DNA of 64,000 nt, taken from NCBI GenBank assembly GCA_963930655.1, contig OZ005611.1, forward strand, positions 2,363,501 to 2,427,500. Direction: 5' to 3'. The notes under the pieces are model-generated. The model saw nothing but the letters and a program-made list of their open reading frames with translations. It ran no database searches and was not told where the DNA came from. A program made the translations under genes and the position numbers. This stretch comes from Myrica gale (taxonomy: Eukaryota; Streptophyta; Magnoliopsida; Fagales; Myricaceae). This document shows positions 58,832 to 64,000 of the stretch, piece by piece (within the stretch, counting starts at the first letter, position 1; each line of letters begins with the position of its first letter).

Positions 58832-59479
58832 ATGGAGCCCAAAAGTGAAGACATTGGAATCAAAATCTATACTGCTGCTCCACCCGATGAGCCGACCCAA
58901 ATTTCTTATTCTGCTCCGCCCGCTCCTCAAGTCGGCAGAAAAAGGCGGGCAGTTGCCAAGGGAGTGCAAAAAACAATATCCAAAACCTCGATGCTCGTCA
59001 ACTTCCTTCCAACCGGAACCCTTCTCACGTTTGAGATGGTTCTCCCGAGCGTGTCCGGCAACGGCCTGTGCTCTCCTGTTAGCACCATAATGATTAACGC
59101 CCTGTTATGCCTCTGCACCCTCTCCTGCTTCTTCTTTCACTTCACCGACAGTTACCGAGGCCCCGATGACACAATCTACTACGGCTTCGTGACCCCGAAA
59201 GGTCTGGCAGTGTTCAAGGCCGGGCTTGGCGTGGAAGTTCCTAAGGAAGACAAGTACAGAGTTGGGTTGTCGGATTTCGTCCACGCAATCATGTCGGTGA
59301 TGGTTTTCGTGGCTATCTCTTTCTCGGATCATCGGGTGACGAATTGTCTTTTCCCTGGGCATGCCAAGGAAATGGATGAAGTGATGGAGGGTTTCCCTCT
59401 GATGGTCGGGATTATTTGCAGTGGACTGTTCTTGGTCTTTCCAAATACTCGACACGGGATCGGATGCATGGCCACCTGA
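58832..59479 (+). CDS. DMP9: DUF679 membrane protein, DMP8/DMP9-like, 215 aa
   Basis: Intronless frame of 215 residues. A polar N-terminus with a basic patch (VGRKRRAVAKGVQKTISK, 34-51) precedes four predicted membrane segments at about 55-75 (LPTGTLLTFEMVLPS), 84-104, 148-166 (DFVHAIMSVMVFVAISF) and 187-204. SCFFFHFTDSYRG, IYYGFVTPKGLAVF, CLFPGHAKEMDEVM and LVFPNTRHGIGCM are hallmark DMP stretches and resemble the DMP8/DMP9 branch. In Arabidopsis and maize that branch is expressed in sperm cells and helps double fertilisation; its loss gives maternal haploids. The stretch between membrane segments 2 and 3 is shorter than in some orthologues. Family is certain; the DMP8/9 branch is likely. 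Confidence 0.92.
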   Translation: MEPKSEDIGIKIYTAAPPDEPTQISYSAPPAPQVGRKRRAVAKGVQKTISKTSMLVNFLPTGTLLTFEMVLPSVSGNGLCSPVSTIMINALLCLCTLSCFFFHFTDSYRGPDDTIYYGFVTPKGLAVFKAGLGVEVPKEDKYRVGLSDFVHAIMSVMVFVAISFSDHRVTNCLFPGHAKEMDEVMEGFPLMVGIICSGLFLVFPNTRHGIGCMAT

Positions 59480-60080
59480 TCTTGCTGGATTTCTTAGCAT
59501 GTTACGGGTAGATTTTGCTTTTCTTGTGGAAGTACATTTATCATCCTCAATTTTGTAGACATCACAGAAAATTATCAGGAGTATTTTATTATTATTATTT
59601 TTTGTCGTTCTTAATAATTGAAACATTACATTTCCAGTGTATATAATATGTATATATCCATACGAAGTGAGATACAATGATTTAACTAGAACCGTGTTGG
59701 AGTACTTGGACAATGGGGATCAACCTCTAGATAGGTACTATTTACGACATCCTACCACTCGGTGGATTCTATACAAGGCTCTCTCTATCTCTCTCTAAAG
59801 ATCCCCCGCGGCATGCCAAATGCGCATCTCTCCAAGCTTTGGACTGCACTAAATATACAACAGTGGTGAAGCCACCCCCCACCCTTCTTCAAAAACAAAC
59901 GAGGAAAAAAAAATTCCCCCCCCCCCTCAATTTAACCGAATATGTGAAGAAAAAAATCTCTCTTTCTTTCCTTCGGTGGATCTGTCACGATCCTGGTTAG
60001 TTGGATCTCCGTAAAGATGCTCTCTTCAGTTATCCTCTGGCTTCAAAAAGCTCCATTGACCACTGTAACAAATTTTACCC
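59480..60080. other. Convergent 3' flanks of DMP and GALT1
   Basis: Presumed 3' UTRs of the two convergent genes. A C run lies at about 59918-59927. No additional gene. Confidence 0.45.
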
Positions 60081-63000
60081 TTATCGATTACCACAGCATT
60101 TAGCACCGTTTCCTTCTTGAAGTTTCTGCCACAAACAGAGCATTTCCCTGGGACCTTGGTAATGCGCAACAACATAACCGTCCTTGCACCCTTCATTATG
60201 GACCCTCTCTTCTTTCTCATACCTAACTTTCAAAACGTCCTTCATATCTGCAATCCAGATGCCCATTGCCACATCTTCTAGCTTAAACATCTGTGATATC
60301 ACGCATTCGTTGTCAGATGGAGAGACAAAGTTAAAACAACATGTCATATAACCCACCGGTGAGCCCATCTTTAAACAAACTTTCCATTGCTGATAGAAAA
60401 GAAATTGCTAAGAAATGTGACGCGAATAGTAGATTGCTTACTATACCTTCAAATTCCCCTTTTCGTATCTCCTGTAGATTTCTTTTGCAATGTCATTTGA
60501 CACCACATAACCAGGACCATGTGCCCAAGCGGGATACTTCTCTTCAGGCCATTCCTTCAGTAGCAGTGACAAAGAAGGTAGACAGAAGTGAGAAGCAAAA
60601 GAGCCAAGAAATTAAATCTAAGGTCCTAATATCAAGGAAAGATTAAGATGGAGACAACTTCTGAAATTCCAACTCAATTAAATCTCAACCACATTTGAAA
60701 GCCTTGCATAAAGGTAAGCCAAAAGAATCTGGTTTTGTTTTTAACATAGTAAATAACTCGGACAAAAAATGTTGGAAACTCTTTCACACCAAGGTAGTGA
60801 AGCTATGACACTAAGTCAGACAGGAGATTTCTAATGCTCTACTAGTTCACCCACAGGGAACTAACCATGCATGTAGCCAAAACATGGTGCTTGTGTTCTT
60901 TTTTGGCATAATGGAACACATACAATAAGCAAAGTTCTGTGATGCAGAGAAGTTATCTACATCCAGAGAGGTTGAGTTACAAAGGTTGATCAACGGAAAG
61001 AAATTGCTACATCAAATTTGCGCTTTCCAAAATTAAGAGTTACCTCATGGCTGATATACCACTTGCTATCAGGATTTCGATGTGGTTGGGAATTCGAATT
61101 AATGAGCCCATAGAGCAATCCCTGAGCCACATTGATCCTCTTTAGAGAAGCCAGCACTTCATCCACACGCACGAAGGCATCGTCATCAGTCTTCATAACA
61201 AACTTTGACGAAACAACCTCCGTCTGTAGAAGAGATGAGGTTAAAGAGCCAAACAAAAGATTCTCCTTGTATGAGAAAAGAGAAACTGTACCCCAAAGAT
61301 GCAGATCGCTAAAGTTTTCCAGGTGATTAGGCTGTAGTAGTCAACAAAAGGCATGAACTGTATGTCTCCATATGTCTGTGCCTCCTCCCAGAGTTCGTTA
61401 TTCACTATTTGGTTTTTATGCTGCAATCCAACTCAAACTTGATTAAAATTCAGCAATAGGCCTAAAGAGCTACTCAGCTCTACAGGTAAAACTATTATCG
61501 TGTTGTGAAAGAATTCAAACCAAGAGAGGAATAGAGGAGTAATAAGCAGCTACAATTGTTATAGCAACACGAAATAATGACAATCTAACAGAGCCTCGAA
61601 CACTAATAACATAATGGAGTCTAGTCTGTACACCTTGACAAGGCAAATAACTTGTTTCAGAGCTAAGCATTACTTTGATCCCACTATATGCATGCTGTCT
61701 TAATCAAAAGATTTCAGGCCTATTAAAGAATAATGATCACTAAGCTAAAAGATAATTTTGGTAGTGCGAAATCACCAAACTCTTTCAGGCAGAAGACTTG
61801 TCAGCTAATCAAATCTAGCATTGATCACAAAAACAAGGTCAAATGTGAAGCTCACCAAACCAACAAAAAATCGCACTGCAACGGCCCCTGAACGCACTAC
61901 AGGGTACTGCATCCATGTCCTTCGAACAGCCATCCTGCGCTTAAAGTTGTTGGCGGTGGAGAAAACACCAATGAACAGATCCGATGGTCTTCGAGGTGAA
62001 AGAGGAACTGTTTTGAGTGCTTCTAAATCAATTATATGCTCAGAGTCCTCTGATGTGGGTAAACCACTGGCTAGGATAGAAATTAACTGTAGGTCTCCAG
62101 AAATTCGTATTTCGCTTACAAGCCATGGCTCCAAAGTCTGGAAAGATAACGAGTGAAGACAGCAAATAAACCCAAAGGAACATGCATCCCAGAAAAACCT
62201 AAATGTAACTGGATCAAGAATGTGAAGAAGAAAATAAGGAAGAACACAAAGAAGGAGAATATTACCTCACGGAAAGCAAAGGATGTTATGTGCTTTCCAT
62301 CAACTGTCAACTGGATCCCCTCTGATCCCACTCTAAATGTTGCCACAGATGGATAATTTTGCTTGAAAGGAAAGTATTTTCTGGTCTTAGATCCTTCTTG
62401 TACCGCTGAAGACCGCCTTGATGTGTTAGAATGCGTGCTAGCCACAACAAATTTGTTATCATCTTTCCCTACCAGCTTGTTGCACTGGTCCAAATCATCC
62501 ACTGGCATACAAAACAAGCATTGATATAAAAAAATTATGAGGAAAAAATTATGCAGCCAAGTATTGCTATAAAGGATGCTGAATAAAGTATAGATGGCGA
62601 TGACCAATTGCAAATCCAGATTGCATTGAATTATAGAGATTTTAGCCCAGATGAAAGACTATGATGGAAGGAACGACACTTGTTACATCCACCACCAAAT
62701 CAAGCTGTTATTAACGGGTTGAATGTCCATGTGATGCAAACAACTTAAACATGAAATCAATCTTTTATATGTTAAATTTGGAATCGATGTTTGCATTTCG
62801 ATAAGTTGAACAATAGGCAGATATCTGTACCTTTCTTAATTTTGTCAGGAGTGGAGGATGGACAACGCTCCTCTTCACCCCAATCATGAGCTACAGTCCA
62901 AGTGTTTTGCACAATTACAGGGTCCTCAGTTATCTTATCTCCATGAAGCCTTACATTGTAATGCAAGATGATGGGTGGATCCGGCTCCCCTGGTAGTGAT

Positions 63001-63638
63001 TCCCCAGTTAAGTCAATACGGAAATTACCAAGAAGACCATTTGGAATCCCTATGATTGTAATGGCAGAACCCTGAGTCAGACCACAAGGAACTCTTAACT
63101 TATAACTCCTATTGTCATGCTCTGAGGCATTCATTTTATTAAGAAACTGAGGACACTGCTTCTCTTTTGCTCTCCCATGTTTACTTTCATTTGCATACTG
63201 AAGTCTTTGCTCTTCAACTGAAGCCATTAAGCTATTCCATGCACCCCCAGCTTCCTTAATAGCGTCTACTGCATTAGGTAAACCCTGAGCATGTTTAATC
63301 AAGTGTTTTAGATGGTTCCATGTCTGCAGAGATTTTTGCTCTTCCTTGGAGATATTCCTCTCAGCAAAGAGACATAAGACTATGGAATCAGCAGAAACCA
63401 CTTTAGATGCATTCTCTGGATTTTGAACTGTGGCTGGAACTACCACTTTCAGCCACTCAAGAGGATTACTGCTATTGGAGGAGAATGGACTTGTCAAATA
63501 ACTTTCCCCGATAGGATTCTTCAGGAAGCCATATCTCAGGATCAGCAGCATAAGCAAGGAGGAAACTAAAACAATGCCCAGCCATTTTTTCATTCTGCTG
63601 ATCAGCAATGTATCAACAGCTTTGAACTTGATTTCCAT
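60081..63638 (-). CDS. GALT1: Beta-1,3-galactosyltransferase GALT1 (GT31 with galectin domain), 650 aa
   Basis: Seven exons (minus strand) join in frame: 63638-62831, 62501-62266, 62137-61856, 61420-61292, 61223-61044, 60554-60447 and 60290-60081. A single membrane anchor near 17-37 ([19 protein letters not shown]) makes it a type II Golgi protein. A galectin-type lectin domain follows (about 175-370: [39 protein letters not shown]). The GT31 catalytic domain has [14 protein letters not shown], the metal-binding [12 protein letters not shown] (DDD at 498-500), [20 protein letters not shown] and [12 protein letters not shown]. End [14 protein letters not shown] matches Arabidopsis GALT1, which adds beta-1,3-galactose to N-glycan GlcNAc in making the Lewis a structure. 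Length fits GALT1 (about 640). Intact. Confidence 0.95.
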
Positions 63639-64000
63639 GGTAATTGATTATAAAGAAACCTAAGGACTACCAGATGATGACCATAAGAGTAGACAAACTT
63701 TTAAACACAGACAAAGCCCTTCAGCAAAAAACAAAACCTTGCCATAAGATGCATACACAACGATTTTCACTTCTTGGATGTAAATGCTTCAGATCTCTTC
63801 AGTCTCAATTAATTTTCATCTGCAATCAACTACAAGAGTATGGAACCCTTTTCTTCTGGCCTGCCACTTGATTGCTGAAGTTCTCTGGAGTTACTCAAAT
63901 TGACAGGAAAGGTTACTGATATACCGCCTGACAAGAAACACTCAACACTGGACCTGTATCCACAATTAGTTCACATCAATACGAGTCAGTGAACAATATT
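63639..64000 (-). promoter_or_regulatory. GALT1 5' leader / upstream region, cut by the window end
   Basis: DNA directly upstream of the GALT1 start codon. It may contain 5' UTR exons; the window ends before any other gene. Confidence 0.35.

Noticed and set aside
59105-59713. 202-codon minus-strand frame
   Set aside because: It is antisense to the DMP gene for most of its length and has no domain.
61821-62156. 111-codon plus-strand frame
   Set aside because: It is antisense to GALT1 exon 3.

Overview
The window is nuclear DNA of a flowering plant. Supporting signs are GT-AG introns, plant-specific gene families (DOF/CDF, R2R3-MYB, MYB-CC, DMP, plant GT31 with a galectin domain), A+T-rich intergenic DNA and many plant-type transposons. 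Gene structure and protein features look like a dicot or magnoliid, probably with a transposon-rich genome, and not a grass; the species cannot be named from the sequence.

Layout. 1-13.3 kb is almost gene-free: a broken RNase H-like fragment of a LINE, foldback elements, MITEs and a 1.5-kb hAT element with an 8-bp target duplication. 13.8-15.6 kb (+) is a three-exon R2R3-MYB gene (subgroup 21). 20.0-20.6 kb (-) is a single-exon calmodulin-like gene. 21.6-27.3 kb holds a perfect miniature LTR retrotransposon (TRIM), a plastid rps11 fragment moved to the nucleus, hAT and Harbinger-like MITEs and a tRNA-derived SINE. 28.2-31.1 kb (-) is a two-exon CYCLING DOF FACTOR gene. A foldback Mutator-like element with a 9-bp duplication sits about 370 bp upstream of its start codon, between the gene and a cluster of G-boxes. 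33.7-37 kb is MITE-rich. 37.7-38.2 kb (+) is a small three-exon secreted-peptide gene of PSY type that simple open-reading-frame scans miss. 39-43 kb carries a non-LTR insertion and repeats.

The right third has more genes: a six-exon MYB-CC gene (PHL8-like, 47.0-48.5 kb, +), a compact Copia derivative, a three-exon (R)-mandelonitrile lyase-like/HOTHEAD-type GMC oxidoreductase (50.0-51.9 kb, +), a second foldback element, a hAT remnant, decayed thaumatin-like and receptor-kinase fragments, a second GC-rich non-LTR insertion, a single-exon DMP8/9-type membrane protein gene (58.8-59.5 kb, +) and a complete seven-exon beta-1,3-galactosyltransferase GALT1 gene (60.1-63.6 kb, -).

The genes are independent plant transcription units, not an operon or shared pathway. 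Three encode transcription factors, one a calcium sensor, one a probable peptide hormone precursor, one a secreted flavoenzyme, one a probable gamete membrane protein and one a Golgi glycosyltransferase. No CRISPR array, rRNA gene or intact tRNA gene was seen. The most notable items are the PSY-like peptide gene, the foldback element in the CDF upstream region, and several transposon insertions with exact target-site duplications.
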